Positions 10,490 through 22,837 of a DNA stretch of 64,000 bases are shown here, in pieces; position 1 is the first letter of the stretch; every line of letters begins with the position of its first letter. The DNA is from Selaginella tamariscina. Its lineage: Eukaryota; Streptophyta; Lycopodiopsida; Selaginellales; Selaginellaceae. The position numbers and the translations under genes are program-made. Location of the stretch: assembly GCA_003024785.1 (NCBI GenBank), contig PUQB01000457.1, positions 124,001 through 188,000 of the forward strand, written 5' to 3'. Under the pieces are notes generated by a model. The model was not told where the DNA came from. It did no database searches and saw only the letters and a program-made list of their open reading frames with translations.

Positions 10490-13298
10490 GTTTTTGAAGA
10501 TCCTTGCAGCAATCAAAGTATGCTTTAGGTTTTTGGTTCCTTTGTTCAACAAAGTGTGGGGTTTGCACTTCCACATCACTACTGGCTTCTATTGTCGTCT
10601 GTGCTCAGTGATGTCATTTCAATCTCCTCTGCCACCTTGTTTTAGGCCAGAAAGGGTGTTGCAATTCTGTACTTGTGACAGTAAGCCCTTCCAACTCGAA
10701 CAACAGTCTCTCCCAATAGTTGACCACATGCTTATATAGTTCTGAGTAACCAGTTGCCTTATCAGAATTCTTTGGCATCGATTTTTGAACCATGCCACAT
10801 ATTTTTTGATGCCATCAATAATAACCTCTTGTTCCTTGAGCTGGGCACTCAATGGAATAGGGTCTGGTTGTCCTTCTGGGAGAAGTGGCTTTCCATCCTC
10901 TCCACTTTTGAAGAGCATTAAGCCCTCTTTCAGTAACACTCCTGCTCTGATGGTTGTAACTTGTACTGCATAATAGGTATACCATCTCGTATGGAGAAAA
11001 AGAATTGTAGCGGCACAAGGTGACCAAGTAAAGAATCACTCCCTTCTTTTATATTACTCCTTGAGAAATTTTTTGAAGTCTGGCACCTCAGTCACAAGCA
11101 AAGCACAACTTTTTTTGGAGATGCAATTTTCAAAAGATTCATCATATGCGGTAAGGTAAGTGCACTTGTCCTTTTTTGTAGAGTTGGAGACCTTGCTGAA
11201 GAACGCATCAATATCTTCATGAGTGTGACCAATATAAAGAAACTGAGCGTGATTGTTTCAACACACCTTTGGCAACAAGCATTGACAAGTATGCTAGCAC
11301 ATATCTAGAAAATAAAAGTAAGTATGAGCTTGAGAAACCCTTAAGTAAAAATGATTTACCTATTTTTGTTCTCGCCTACACAATTATCCATCTGTAAAAG
11401 CAAATGACGAGAAGCTTATTTGATGTTGAGGACACATGTACACTATTTGAGCTAGATCCCTCCACTGAACCTGAATCTCAACAGGGCCATCTGTTTTTTG
11501 TGCAGGTTGCTGACAATGCCTCTTCATATTCCTAAGTAGCCCAAGTGCAGATGTGTTCATGAGAGCATTATGTAAAGGTTGAAGGTGTTGTTTTCTTCAC
11601 TTTGAGATCACTGATAGGACTTTGTCTGTGAGTGGGCTTCAAGGTTTCTGAAACACATGGCTACGACCCAATAGTGAAATTGGAGTCGCTTAGAGCAATG
11701 TGGAAGTGAAAAGTGTCCATATGACTCACAACCGTGTCCATGTGTTAGCACACCTGTCAATGAAATTGGAAGTTTCATGACATTTCCAAGGCACTTTTGT
11801 TGCAAAGAGCTTTGGAATGCTGGTCTTTGAAATGATCCATCTTGTCATGGATCAAGCACAGGTACTCTGATGGGCGTGACACAGAAAGCATGCGGTGTGC
11901 ATAGTACGAGACTGGCAAGTTTGTTGTGCAATCATGTGGGCCTCCATCTTCTTTGAATGGTAGTGATCTTCACCAAGGTTTTTGCACAAGCCCTGCAGCC
12001 TTCAATGATGTACAAGTGTCACTTAAAAAGCTAGAGTGTTTTGCAATCTCCACATCCTTAAAAATGAGTATTCCATATGTTGTTGAAGGTACCATTGCAG
12101 ATTGCTTGGAGCCCCATCAAACTGAGGCCACTTGTTCACATGTTCACACAGTTTCAATTGAGTGTAGATTGAAGGTAAAACCTTGAGATTTTCCCTGACC
12201 CCTGCATTTGTGGTTCGGCATTTGTGAGGCATCCTGTCTGCATTTGCTTCCACAAAAGCCTTGAGTATCTCTATGGCTGCCATGATGTGAGAGCGGGTTT
12301 TGACCAAGCCAGTGTTCCCATGAACTGAGGTTCGCGCTCCATCTAGCCACTCATCCCTCCGACGGTAGAACGTGGTCTTTGGGATCCCGTATATACTGTA
12401 CCAAGCTTTGAAGCAGATGGCCACCTTATTAAATACCATGGATGTACTCTGATAACCTGTGTCCGAGGCCATTCCATCAATACACCCAGTTAGTGCAGCA
12501 TATACAAACTCATGCCTTTGCTTTTGGGTGAGCATACGAAAGACATGTCTACATTGGGTAATTTCATTCCGGTCTGCCATCTGACAACACTTCTTCTTGC
12601 AACAGTCAATCGTGGAAATGCTCGTAACACTTTCGGAAGATGTAGGATCCATCTTTACCCTCTTGCTGAAACTTGCAGGGGAAGATCTACAACCCATGAA
12701 TCGCCTTTTTCTTACAATAGGACCAATGCAAGGAACCTCTTCAAATATGAGTTGTTCTTCCGGGTTGTTATTATTGAAATCCAACCCAGAATATGTTGAA
12801 CCATCTTGCCGTCTTAATTCAGATGTTCGCCACCTCACGAGGGATCCAGGATACAATGTGCCATTAGGTGAAACCTCTGTCACAACTACACCCACGAAGT
12901 CGGACCCTAGTTTCTCTTCTGACACTGCTTCCATTGGATTTATAGCTGTGATGATGCCTCTTCCGACTTCAATCTCACGAAGAAAGAGAATCACCTCATC
13001 CATCACAGCAGGCAAGCCATCATCTGGTAAACTCGTGCTACTATTTGTTTGTGACTCTGCATATTCTGTGTCAGCCTTGACTTCATCCAAATTCCACAAT
13101 ACAGGAGAACCCTCCTCAAATTCCATTCCCAGAACCTCAACATGCTTGTAAATGGTGTTCACCCATACGTACACACAAGATCCTTGGGCAATATTGTGAC
13201 ATGATGCATTATTATCTCGAACTTCCACAGTTCCAGTGCCAACTATCTCGTTGTTCCGAAGAAGACATACTTTATCTCCAGTATTAAACATATTGTCC
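10490..13298 (-). CDS. DDE transposase-like protein (DUF7869-type family), multi-exon, frameshifted
   Basis: The largest open exon runs from a splice acceptor at about 13298 down to 12023. It encodes about 424 residues: an N-terminal acidic region, a paired-cysteine motif CCKKKCC, and a helix-turn-helix-like IPKTTFYRRRDEWL. A frameshift ends it. The matching frame continues with SKCDTC-type cysteines in copy 2, then IHDKMDH (11830-11855), QMDNCVGENKN (11370-11400), GHTHEDIDAFF (11205-11233), and a tail with IRDGIPIMQYKL and KSGEDGKPLLPEG (10760-11010). The three aspartate motifs in this order recall the family InterPro calls DUF7869, from memory. I infer a DDE-type nuclease fold. Array 1 lies just upstream of the 5' end. 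The first exon was not found. Intron borders in the 3' half are approximate. Confidence 0.6.
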
Positions 13299-13444
13299 TG
13301 CACATAAATAATTGTATTATTTATGATATCTGTTTATGCAATATTTTAAGAAATCTGAATTACGGTTACTTAATAATATGCATATGCAATAATACATAAT
13401 TATGTTTAGAGATAATATCTCATGTTTGATTAATACAACTGATG

Positions 13445-14140
13445 GGCGGGATTAATCCCGCCCACGAATCCCTCCGACGAGGAACGGTCGGCGGGATTAA
13501 TCCCGCCGCCGACTCAACCCCTTCGGAGAGAGTCGGCGGGATTAATCCCGCCTTGGACTCCCTCCGACAAGGAAGAGCCGGCGGGATTAATCCCGCCGCC
13601 TCTTCCTCCTCGGGGGAGTCCGGCGGGATTAATCCCGCCGACTCTCTCCGACGAGGAAGGTCCGGCGGGATTAATCCCGCCGACTCTCCCCGGAGAGAGT
13701 CGGCGGGATTAATCCCGCCGGCTCTTCTCTCGGAGTCGGAGAGTCCAAGGCGGGATTAATCCCGCCCACAATTCTTACGACGGGAATGGGTGGCGGGATT
13801 AAACCCGCACATAACTCTCTCCAAAACTATGATTTCAAAGAGATCTCGGGATAAATCCTGTCCCCAAATCTTAAAACAGGGAAGTGGTGGCGAGATTAAA
13901 TCCCGCCACCCCTTCCCTGCCTCCTAAAATGGTTGGCGGGATTAATCCCGCCGACAACTCTTTCTAATAAATTCTGGTAACTCTTCATCAGTTGAGAAGG
14001 TTATCGGCGGGATTAATCCCGCCACTCTTTTTCAGTGGCGGAGAAGCATTGCCCGAGAGATGGTGGCGGGATTAATCCCGCCACCTCTTCGAAGAGGCGA
14101 AAAAGAAATGGCCGGATTAATCCCGCCGCCCGGTTAACCT
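13445..14140. repeat. palindrome array 1 (18-bp GGCGGGATTAATCCCGCC repeats)
   Basis: Eight perfect copies of the self-complementary 18-mer start at 13445, 13490, 13535, 13580, 13622, 13664, 13702 and 13749, so spacing is 38-47 bp. Degenerate copies continue to about 14140. The spacers themselves contain short inversions (CTCTCTCCGACGAGGAAG, GACTCTCCCCGGAGAGAGTC). The array lies directly upstream of the transposase-like gene. A plus-strand reading frame encoding repeated GGINPA crosses it, but this is a by-product of the repeat. Confidence 0.92.
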
Positions 14141-16694
14141 AGATAATATTAAGTTAAAAGGATATTTAAACGGGATAAATCCCTAACGGAATATATTATA
14201 ATCCTAATGCATTCCTAAACCCCTAAATTGTAATTTTAAGAGAGAATGTAAGAGAGTGAATCTTTATAAGTATTTTTAAATTTGTTTATAATACTTACTT
14301 GTAAACAGCACTGAAGGCGCCGTGCTTTCCTATAAAGAATAGCACCCAATTTAATCTCGCTCCTGAGATGATCACTATGAAGAAAAAAGAAGATCTAAAG
14401 AGTGAAAAATACAGAAATGAAGAAACCCTTGCCGGAGAAAGAACCAGATCTGAATTTGAGTGGGAAATTAAATGCATTTTCAAATTTACATGTCAGACCG
14501 ACAATACATATGTCAGAAATTCAAATTTTTTAAAAAGAACAGAAAATAAAATTTAAGATGAGTTGACACAAATATCCGACACTCTGACATATATACTCTC
14601 CAGTTCCAATGAGTATTTTAAAATTGCATTTAATGTTATTCAAGTGATTCAAGCTGTTTAATATTACGAAATTTTAGACTATATTCTACATTCTTAGTAT
14701 TCAAGTATATTATATTATATTATATATATATATATAATATATACTTATACAATAAATAAATTGATATATTATTATGTATCATTTAAAATATATTCATAGT
14801 CTGTTTATTATTATTATTTTCTTAATTACTCGAGTATTTAGTTTTCATTTCCTAGTATCAATGGGATATTCTTTAATATTTTATTAATATTTGAAGAATA
14901 TTCTAATATTAAACCTGATTATCATAATTAAATTAGTCTTGTTCTTAATTATTGCAGTAATTATTCTACATTTGTATATATTAATGGGATTTTCTCAATT
15001 AATTTGTTATTATTTCAAGAATATTCATGTGTTAAACCTTATTATCAATATTAAATTAATACACACTATGAACATATTTTAAATTATACATAATAATACA
15101 TCATTTTATCTAATATATAGTCATATATAGTTTTAATAATATATATATTAATATCATTTCCTTAATTACTTGAGTAATTAATCTTCTTTATATTAATGGG
15201 ATATTCTTTATTATTTTCTTATTATTCCAAGAATATTCCAATATTAAACATGATTATGATAATTAATTTAGTTAATTATTTGAGTACTTAATTTACATTT
15301 GTATATATTAATGGGATTTTCTCAATTAATTTCTTATTATTTCAAGAATATTTCAATGTTAAACCTTTTTATCAATATTAAATTAATATATATTATTAAA
15401 ACTATATATGGCTATATATTAGATAAAATCATATATTATTATGTATAATTTAAAATATGTTCATAGTGTGTTTATTAATATTATTTTCTTAATTATTCGA
15501 TGTTTGTTTTGCACACATATATAAACACAATCATAAATTTACACACGCATTACAAGAACTTACAAAAACACATATGCACACACATGCACAACCCTAAACC
15601 AAACTGAAGAAATATGTTGCTTCTTTATTGAAAACATCATGTTCAACGCATGTATGATATATGTACTCAATCTGTGTGTATGTAACACATTGAATTTACA
15701 TGTGTAATATTTATATTAAGCTTGTTGGGAGCAAACCCAAACCCTAAACCCTAAACCCTGTGTATACATGTGTGTACAAAAATAATTTTTCAACACTCTC
15801 TCTTCACACCATGCATGATCCATCCTAAACCCTAAACCCTAAACCCTATGTAACACAATGAATTTACTCATGTAATATGTATGTATGTCTGTGTGTATAC
15901 ACGTGTGCATGTATATAGTGTACTCTGTATGTATATATGTGTACTTTCTGTCTTCTCTCATACATACACACCATGCATGATCCATGTTAATATGTACTGT
16001 CTCTTCTCTCAAACATACACACCATGCATGATCTATAATATGTACTCGGTCTCTCAAATATTATGTACTAATATGTATGTATGTCTGTGTGTATAATACA
16101 CACCATGCATGATCCATAATATGTACTGTCTCTCTTCTCTCATATACTATGTATGTATATCTGTGTATAATATGTGTAAGTATATATGTGTACTAATATA
16201 TGCAATGTGTACAAAAATAATTTTTCAACACTCTCTCTTCTCTCATACATACACACCATGCATGATCCATCCTAAATCCAAAACCCTAAACCCTAAACCC
16301 TAAACCCATGTAATATGTATGTATGTCTGTGTGTATACACGTGTGTATGTATATATTATGTGTATTAATATATGCAATGTGTATGTATGTATTGATACAC
16401 ATGAAACTTTAACACTCTCATGGACACACACATGTTAAATCCCTGCATGATTTATATTTTTGGGGTGTATGTGATACACCCACGCACACGCACGCGCTAA
16501 TAATATAATGAAAGAATATTCGTTTAGGGCGAATCTATATTTTATTCTTTTTAGGGTTTAAGTATATTCTCAGAAGGAATATTCTATTAGGGTTAATATA
16601 TATATTTAATTCCTTTAGGGTTTAGGTATATTCTTAGGGTTTCAAGAGGCGGCGGCTGTGAAATCGGCGGCGGCGGCTGTGCACACAGGTGAGA

Positions 16695-16731
<37 letters not shown>

Positions 16732-16998
16732 ATATGTATAGGAGTGTGCGTATAAATTTATTTATTAGTTTTATCTCTCGCACACACACGCACACTCCTG
16801 TGTATGTATATGTGTGTGTGGGTGTGTGTGTTTGTTTATCTGTATGATTTTATTTGTTTCGCTCACACACGCATACACACGATATACATATACACATATA
16901 TATATACCTATATACATATATACATACATATATTATGTGTACCAGTATCTGTAAATTTTTTTTTATTGATCTATCTCTCCCACACACACGCACACTGC

Positions 16999-17056
<58 letters not shown>

Positions 17057-17814
17057 ATCAATGCATATTAACAAATAGTATACAACACTAGTTTATATAT
17101 ATGCTTATATATTCATATGGGTTATATATCTATATACACATATATATATGTGTGTGTTTATCTGTATAATTTTATTTATTTATTAGTTTTATCTCTCGCA
17201 CACACACGCACACTCCTGTGTATGTATATGTGTGGTGTGTGTGTGTTTGTTTATCTGTATGATTTTATTTGTTTCGCTCACACACGCATACACACAATAT
17301 ACATATACACATATATATATACCTATATACATATATACATACATACAACACTAGTTTATATATATGCTTATATATTCACAGACTCTCTCTCTTTCTCTAT
17401 GGATTATATATCTATATTACACATATATATGTGTGTGTTTATCTGTATAATTTTATTTATTTATTAGTTTTATCTTTCGCACACACACGCACACTCCTGT
17501 GTATATATGTGTGTGTGTGTGTTTGTTTATCTGTATGATTTTATTTGTTTCGCTCACACGCATACACACGATATACATATACACACATATATATACCTAT
17601 GTACACACATATATTATGTGTACCAGTACTGTATAATTTTATTTATTTATCTATCTCTTGCACACACGTACACTCCTATACATATACATACATACATATA
17701 TATATATATTATATATATATATACACACACACATATATATATGTGTGTGTTTTTATCTGTATAATTTTTTTATTTATTAATTTTATCTCTCGCACACACG
17801 CTAAGCCCCTCGAG
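14141..17814. other. element spacer: AT-rich DNA, telomere-like tracts and microsatellites
   Basis: No gene is supported. 14150-15480 is AT-rich and carries four related ~170-bp segments of TTAATGGGATATTCTTT / CAAGAATATTC type. 15510-16310 carries short AAACCCTA tracts (15735-15758, 15827-15848, 16270-16305) and repeats containing CACCATGCATGATCCAT. TTTAGGGTTT motifs recur at 16550-16645. A GGCGGCGGCTGTG run lies at 16650-16685. From 16690 to 17800 there are TG/CA and TA microsatellites in tandem ~350-bp blocks. The counterpart in copy 2 is 44805-49234. Confidence 0.75.
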
Positions 17815-19400
17815 CGGCGGGATTAATCCCGCGCTATAGGTTTATGGCCTCAGCGGCGGGATTAATCCGCCGCTATATGGTTGGGGCCATGGCGGCGGGA
17901 TTAATCGCCGCGAGGCCCTTCACGCGGCTATGGGGCGGGATTAATCCCGCCGCTCTACGACAAACCGAAATGCGGCGGGATTAATCCCGCCGCACCCATG
18001 CCCTGCGCGGAATGCGGCGGGATTTATCTCGCCGGCAATGGCATGTGTGAAGGCCCTAATGGGCGGGATTAATCCCGCCGGATTCGCGCAGGGCATTTAC
18101 AGGGGATGGCGGGGGATTAATCCCGCGCTCATGAGGCTAACGAAGAGCCTGCAGGAAAGTCCTGCACAGAAGGCTAACCGAAGAGCCTGCAGGAAAGATC
18201 CTGCACGGAAGGCTAACCGAAGAGCCTGCATGACATGTCCTGCACGTAAGGCGGCGGGATTAATCCCGCCGCCTAGGGAATTCACGCAGGACATGAACGG
18301 CGGGATTAATCCGGCCCCACGCTCATGCCCTTCGCGGAGGGGCGCGGGATTAATCCTACCGCTTAGGCACTTCGCAGGATATAAGCGGCGGGATTAATCC
18401 CGCCCCCACCCATCCCTGTTCAAAATGCCGCAGCCAATATATATGTGTGAGCGCATGATTTACGAGAGGGCGGGGGATTAGTCTCTCCGAACCTTCATTA
18501 CCCGGTGGCGGGATTAATCCCGCCACCCTTCTTTTATTCCTCCATTGGTATGTTGAATCAATCCCGACTAACTCTGTCTGAGACGGAGAAGGTTTACAAA
18601 TACCAATGGAGGGAACTGAGAAGGGTGGTGGGATTAATTTCACCATCCCTTACATGGTGGGCGGATTAATCCCGCCGCGTACGCATGCCCTGCGCGGAAT
18701 CGGGCGGGATTTATCCCGCCGCCATTGGCCTTCCTGAAGGGCCTAGGCGGCGGGATTAATCCCGCAAGATTTCGCACAGGGCATTGGCGTTCGGTGGGAT
18801 TAATCCGGCCGACTAAGGCCTGAGTGAAGGGCCTGGGATGCGGGATTAATCTGCCGCGGTACGCATGCCCTGAGCGGAATCGGGCGGGATTTATCCCACC
18901 ACCATTGGCCTGCCTGAAGTGCCTAGGCGGCGGGATTAATCCCGCCCAGTTCCGCGCAGGGAATTGGCGTCCGGCGGGATTAATCCCGCCGCATAGGGAC
19001 CGAGTGAAGGCCCTGGGCGGCGGGATTAATCCCGCCGAGTCTTCAATGCCTGTTGGAGGAATGAATCCCGCCACCTTCTCTTTTTTCTCCATTGGTGAGT
19101 CGGACCAATCCCAAACGTTTCTGTCTGAGACGTAGAAGGTTTTCAACATACCAATGGAGAGAATTGGGAAGGGTGGGGAAATTCATTAACCATCACTTAC
19201 ATGGTGGGCGGAATTAATCCCGCCCCTTTCTGGAGTCACTGAAGGGGTGTGAGAAATAAATCTGCCCAGTTCTCTCTGAAACCGAGAAGGGTGGCAAGAT
19301 TAATTCCGCACTCCCGTTCAAGGCCTCCAGAAAGGTGGCGAGATTAATCCCACCCACTCTTTCAGGAGGCATTGAAGGGGTGGCGAGAATCCCGCCGCAC
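17815..19400. repeat. palindrome array 2 (diverged GGCGGGATTAATCCCGCC repeats)
   Basis: About 25 to 30 full or diverged copies of the same 18-bp palindrome recur at roughly 40-70 bp spacing, between low-copy linkers such as CATGCCCTGCGCGGAAT and GGCCTGAGTGAAGGGCCT. It contains a 38-bp tandem triplet (18138-18252) and two copies of a ~74-bp hairpin with CTCCATTGGTA / TACCAATGGAG arms (18540-18612, 19089-19162). It lies upstream of the ParB/methyltransferase-like gene, mirroring array 1 beside the transposase-like gene. Confidence 0.9.
18138..18252. repeat. three tandem ~38-bp repeats within array 2
   Basis: The unit is CGAAGAGCCTGCAGGAAAG then TCCTGCACGGAAGGCTAAC, present three times with slight divergence. 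Each unit holds an internal inversion, CTGCAGGA/TCCTGCA. Confidence 0.8.
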
Positions 19401-19510
19401 CTTCCATGTGAATATATATGTGTATTAGTATATATAAGTTGCATATCTCATTTTATTTACTTTTATCATTTTATCATAATATTTCGAGTAAAAGCTAGGA
19501 AACTATGTAA

Positions 19511-19597
19511 AACTGTCCAGAGCTCACATTTGTGGTGGTTCTAAAACGAAATGTTATCTTTCTTTTGCACTAACACAAATGTGAGCTTCGGACAGTT
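19511..19597. repeat. hairpin upstream of the ParB/methyltransferase-like gene
   Basis: AACTGTCCAGAGCTCACATTTGTG (19511-19534) pairs with CACAAATGTGAGCTTCGGACAGTT (19574-19597), leaving a ~39-base loop. In copy 2 only the first arm remains, at 43861-43893, because a deletion starts just after it. Confidence 0.75.
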
Positions 19598-19739
19598 AAT
19601 TACGTCTACTTCTTTCTGTGTATTATTTTTGTATATTCGGGTTTATACAAGTGTGTGTGCGTTTTTATATAATTTATATTTATAGTGTATTATTTTGCAG
19701 AAGGACGATTTGATCAAACAAGGAGATCGAGTCATTAGT

Positions 19740-22700
19740 ATGGAGTCGTCGTCAAATTCTGGGTAAGAATTAAAATAAAATCTGTTATATTCGGATACTT
19801 GAACTAATCATTTTTGTATTCAGATGTGAATTGAGGTCATTAAAGACAAGACAGGAGAAGAGATGGGCAGGGGGATTCTGGAATTAACATGGCCATATTT
19901 TAAGATAAATGGGAAGCGCATTGGAGCAACCATGGCTGCTGTCAAATTAACCTCTGTCACATCTCATGGACAAGCAAAACAATGGAAAGTAGATTCGCTA
20001 GTCAAGCACACTGAAAGCAGGCTGCGAACCCAGATTGGACGCATTCTCGATAGATATGCCTTGTTCCATCCAATGTCACGTTCTCGGATCCAGAGGTCGT
20101 CAGTTACAACATTAATTTCGGGTGGTTTTGTCAACTTGTGGATAATGACGTTCACGTGTTCACATGATGTTGACCTTGGAGTTTTCTTCAAACTCATGAA
20201 AGCCCATCTATGGAGGGATTCACATCTGGATGTCTACTTCGAAAATCTTCAGACTCATCGAGTAGGTGTATTGTCAGGAGATATTGCTTCACAATACAGA
20301 AAATCAGCAAGTGGAGCAATCGTCCCTCTTCACATTGAAGAAGAACACAACGACATCATAATGGAGATTGAGAGGGTGGCTCGGTCTCAGGTTCTCTACA
20401 GATCACGTTCAATTTGCTTAGGGAGCTTTGGGAGCTGGAAGAGTGTACCGAGAACACTAGAACAGCTGCAGTCGGGGATCACACATGTTTGATTCGGATC
20501 GCAAAAAAAATCATCAAAGTTTTGTCAGCTGCACCTGTGGCATCTCATGCTGCAATAAGTCACAAGGAAAATGTGTTGGATGATAAGATTTATCCTTGTA
20601 GGGTTAAATATTGCAGCGTCAACCCAAACTTCAATTACAGGCCACTCAACCAGGAACGTGTAGCTGAGCTCATGGAGAAGATGAAGGACGACAATTCTTA
20701 TACCGTTCCACATAATGCTGTTTTGTGTCCATACTATGAAAGAAGGAAGGGCGCTGACAAAGTCTGGATCACAACACCAGAACAACTCATGAAGATTCAG
20801 ACGGAGAATAAAAATCTATCAAGTACTACATCATTAGTGGCCAGCACACAATAACGGCAGCCCAACGACTTCTCGAGAACACAACAAAGGAACGATGGCA
20901 ACAAAACTTTCCGAGCATACCCGTGAGAAGCTGACAAAAAGATCGGCGTTTTTAGCTAAGCCGAATCTCACAATCGAGCAGTACCATAAGTTATCGGCGG
21001 AATGGGACGCTGCCGACACCAACCACTACAACAGCAAAATATGGGAGAAGTTTAAACACACGCGAGCCGTGTGGGAATCTCTTCAGCGACCACAAAGAGC
21101 TACCGCAGGGAATACACAATCTGCGGAATACCGGGTAAGCAAATTGTTTGGGCGGGATTTATCTCGCCGGTATATTAATCTGTCTTTTTCCTCAGAGAGT
21201 TGAAGAAATTGCAGCAGTTGATTTTGCCCAGGTGGGCGGGAAGGAAACATCCTTTCTGATGATGTTGATTTCTTGCCCCGAAGATAGGATCTTTGCCAAA
21301 TGGTTGGGGATTATGGAATCCTTTTCAAAAGGAACACTGAAGAAGAAGCAGACAAGTGAAGGGGAGCCCTCAGAAAAGTCTGCAAAGAAACCCAGTAAGA
21401 CGCCGAAGGCTAAGTCTGTTCAATCTACAAAGGATGTAGACAACGATTTCAAGCTCACATGGTTGAAGCCTTTAAATGGAACAACGATGGAGGAGATGGA
21501 AGTCTTGGCTGATTTGGTGATCGATGGCAAACTACAAATTAATAACAGCAGCCCAACCTCTCCTTTTCATCTCAAGGCAATGGAGTTGAAGACGGTCAGG
21601 CATTTCAAGGAGTGGTTGGGAATACACTGCCACAAACTGGGTTGGACCTCGACTTCAACATATGAAGAGGTCAGCAAATATTTGCATGTGACGAACGATG
21701 ATATGCTTGTCGAATGGGTGAACCAATCGGAAGATCTGGCAAGAATCTATTGCACGCCAACGCCAAAAAGGAGAACATTGGGATGACGCCTTCTCTTATG
21801 GCAGTCCTTCAGCAGCGGAGAACCGAATTGAACCTTATAAAGGAGGATGCTACGAATCACGACAAGCCCTACAGATGTTTGTTGTTAGATTCGGAGACTT
21901 TATGGGGTAACATCACTGCTTGTAGGAAACCGTTTCAATTGTTCGTGATGGATCGGCGGGTGTCAAAAAATCTTTCGACAGATAGGGCACTAGAGGATCT
22001 GGTGGAGAAACTTAGCCGTGCAAGCATATACATAGAAGGTATTTATTATTGAATTCATGCTTGCGCTCTTCACTGATACCTACTTTTTCAGGTATTTATT
22101 TCTTGATTCTTGCTCATGTCACCGATACTTTTGCCTTCGCCTTCGCCAAGAAGAATAGACATCGTTGGACAGGATTTTATATGAACGATGCTAATCCCAA
22201 GTGCATTGATACCGTTGTTCACTTGGTTGTTAGGAATGCGCCAAACAATTTCAAGCTTCCAAATGACTGGCCAGGCATCTGTTTGCACTCCAACGGCCCT
22301 GAACCTCCATCCGATACACCGATAGGTATGAGTGACGTATTCGGCAATGTACGTTATCCAAACATTACAAGTCAAGCGGCACGGAGCATCGTCAACTTGA
22401 TTAGGGGTCCTCACAGTGATGCGTGGGTTTTTGACTACTGCACTAGGGGGTCCGTCTTGAAGGAGTGTTACCTTCGGCATACATGTGTGTTTGCCGTTGA
22501 AAAGGATAAGACCATGGTTGAGGACCTGAACAAGTGGATAGATTGGGTCTCAACTGAGTACCCCAACGATTCCATAAAGGCGTATTTGAGAAAGTTCCCT
22601 CCAGATAAGTGCGATAGCTCTGAAGGTGAATCTGGTTCAATCTCGGAGTCTGAGAACGAACTTCAATCAGATATTAGACCGGAAGTTATCTCGAGGAGTA

Positions 22701-22837
22701 CAGAACATTCGCACACTCCAGGACCCATGGAAACATCAATAGAAGATGCAGAAGATCTTGAACCATCTCACAAGCGGCTTAGACCTTCTTCGCCTCACTC
22801 AGAAGGTAATAGCGAAGAAGAATTGATAATGAATTGA
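19740..22837 (+). CDS. ParB-like plus DNA methyltransferase-like protein of the large element
   Basis: A multi-exon plus-strand gene. A short first exon (MESSSNSG, 19740) may lead into a frame at 19863-20492, which has no recognised domain. From about 20550, VKYCSVNPNFNYRPLNQERV...ELMEKMKDD leads to YYIISGQHTITAAQRL near 20820-20870. This has the layout of a ParB/sulfiredoxin-type fold. Introns at 21135-21195 and 22039-22091 have good GT-AG ends. Downstream, FQLFVMDRRVSKN (21930-21970) sits where DPPY (motif IV) occurs in beta-class DNA methyltransferases. Then ITSQAARSIVNLI and VFDYCTRGSVLKE...CVFAVEKD (22421-22507) resemble the C-terminal motifs X and I. An acidic Ser-rich tail ends at 22837. 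Catalytic DPPY is absent, so activity is doubtful. Single-base indels near 20811 and 21738 break the frame relative to copy 2. Confidence 0.55.
21148..21167. promoter_or_regulatory. diverged palindrome inside the gene's intron
   Basis: GGGCGGGATTTATCTCGCCG lies within the 61-bp intron 21135-21195 of the ParB/methyltransferase-like gene. It is an isolated variant of the array palindrome, far from both arrays. The equivalent site persists in copy 2, as GGTGAGATAAATCCTGCC near 43100. Confidence 0.6.

Noticed and set aside
13442..13759. Open frame encoding repeated GGINPA peptides across palindrome array 1 (and similar frames in the other arrays)
   Set aside because: The peptide repeat is produced by translating the 18-bp palindrome at ~45-bp spacing. 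Similar frames appear on both strands, and there is no splice or start context supporting a protein.
13445..14140. CRISPR-like array (short palindromic repeats with regular spacing)
   Set aside because: The genome is eukaryotic, spacers are related to each other rather than unique, and no Cas genes are present.
16804..17826. Frames rich in His/Thr/Tyr-Ile (HTHTHTHT, YIYTYI)
   Set aside because: They are translations of CA/TG and TA microsatellites.
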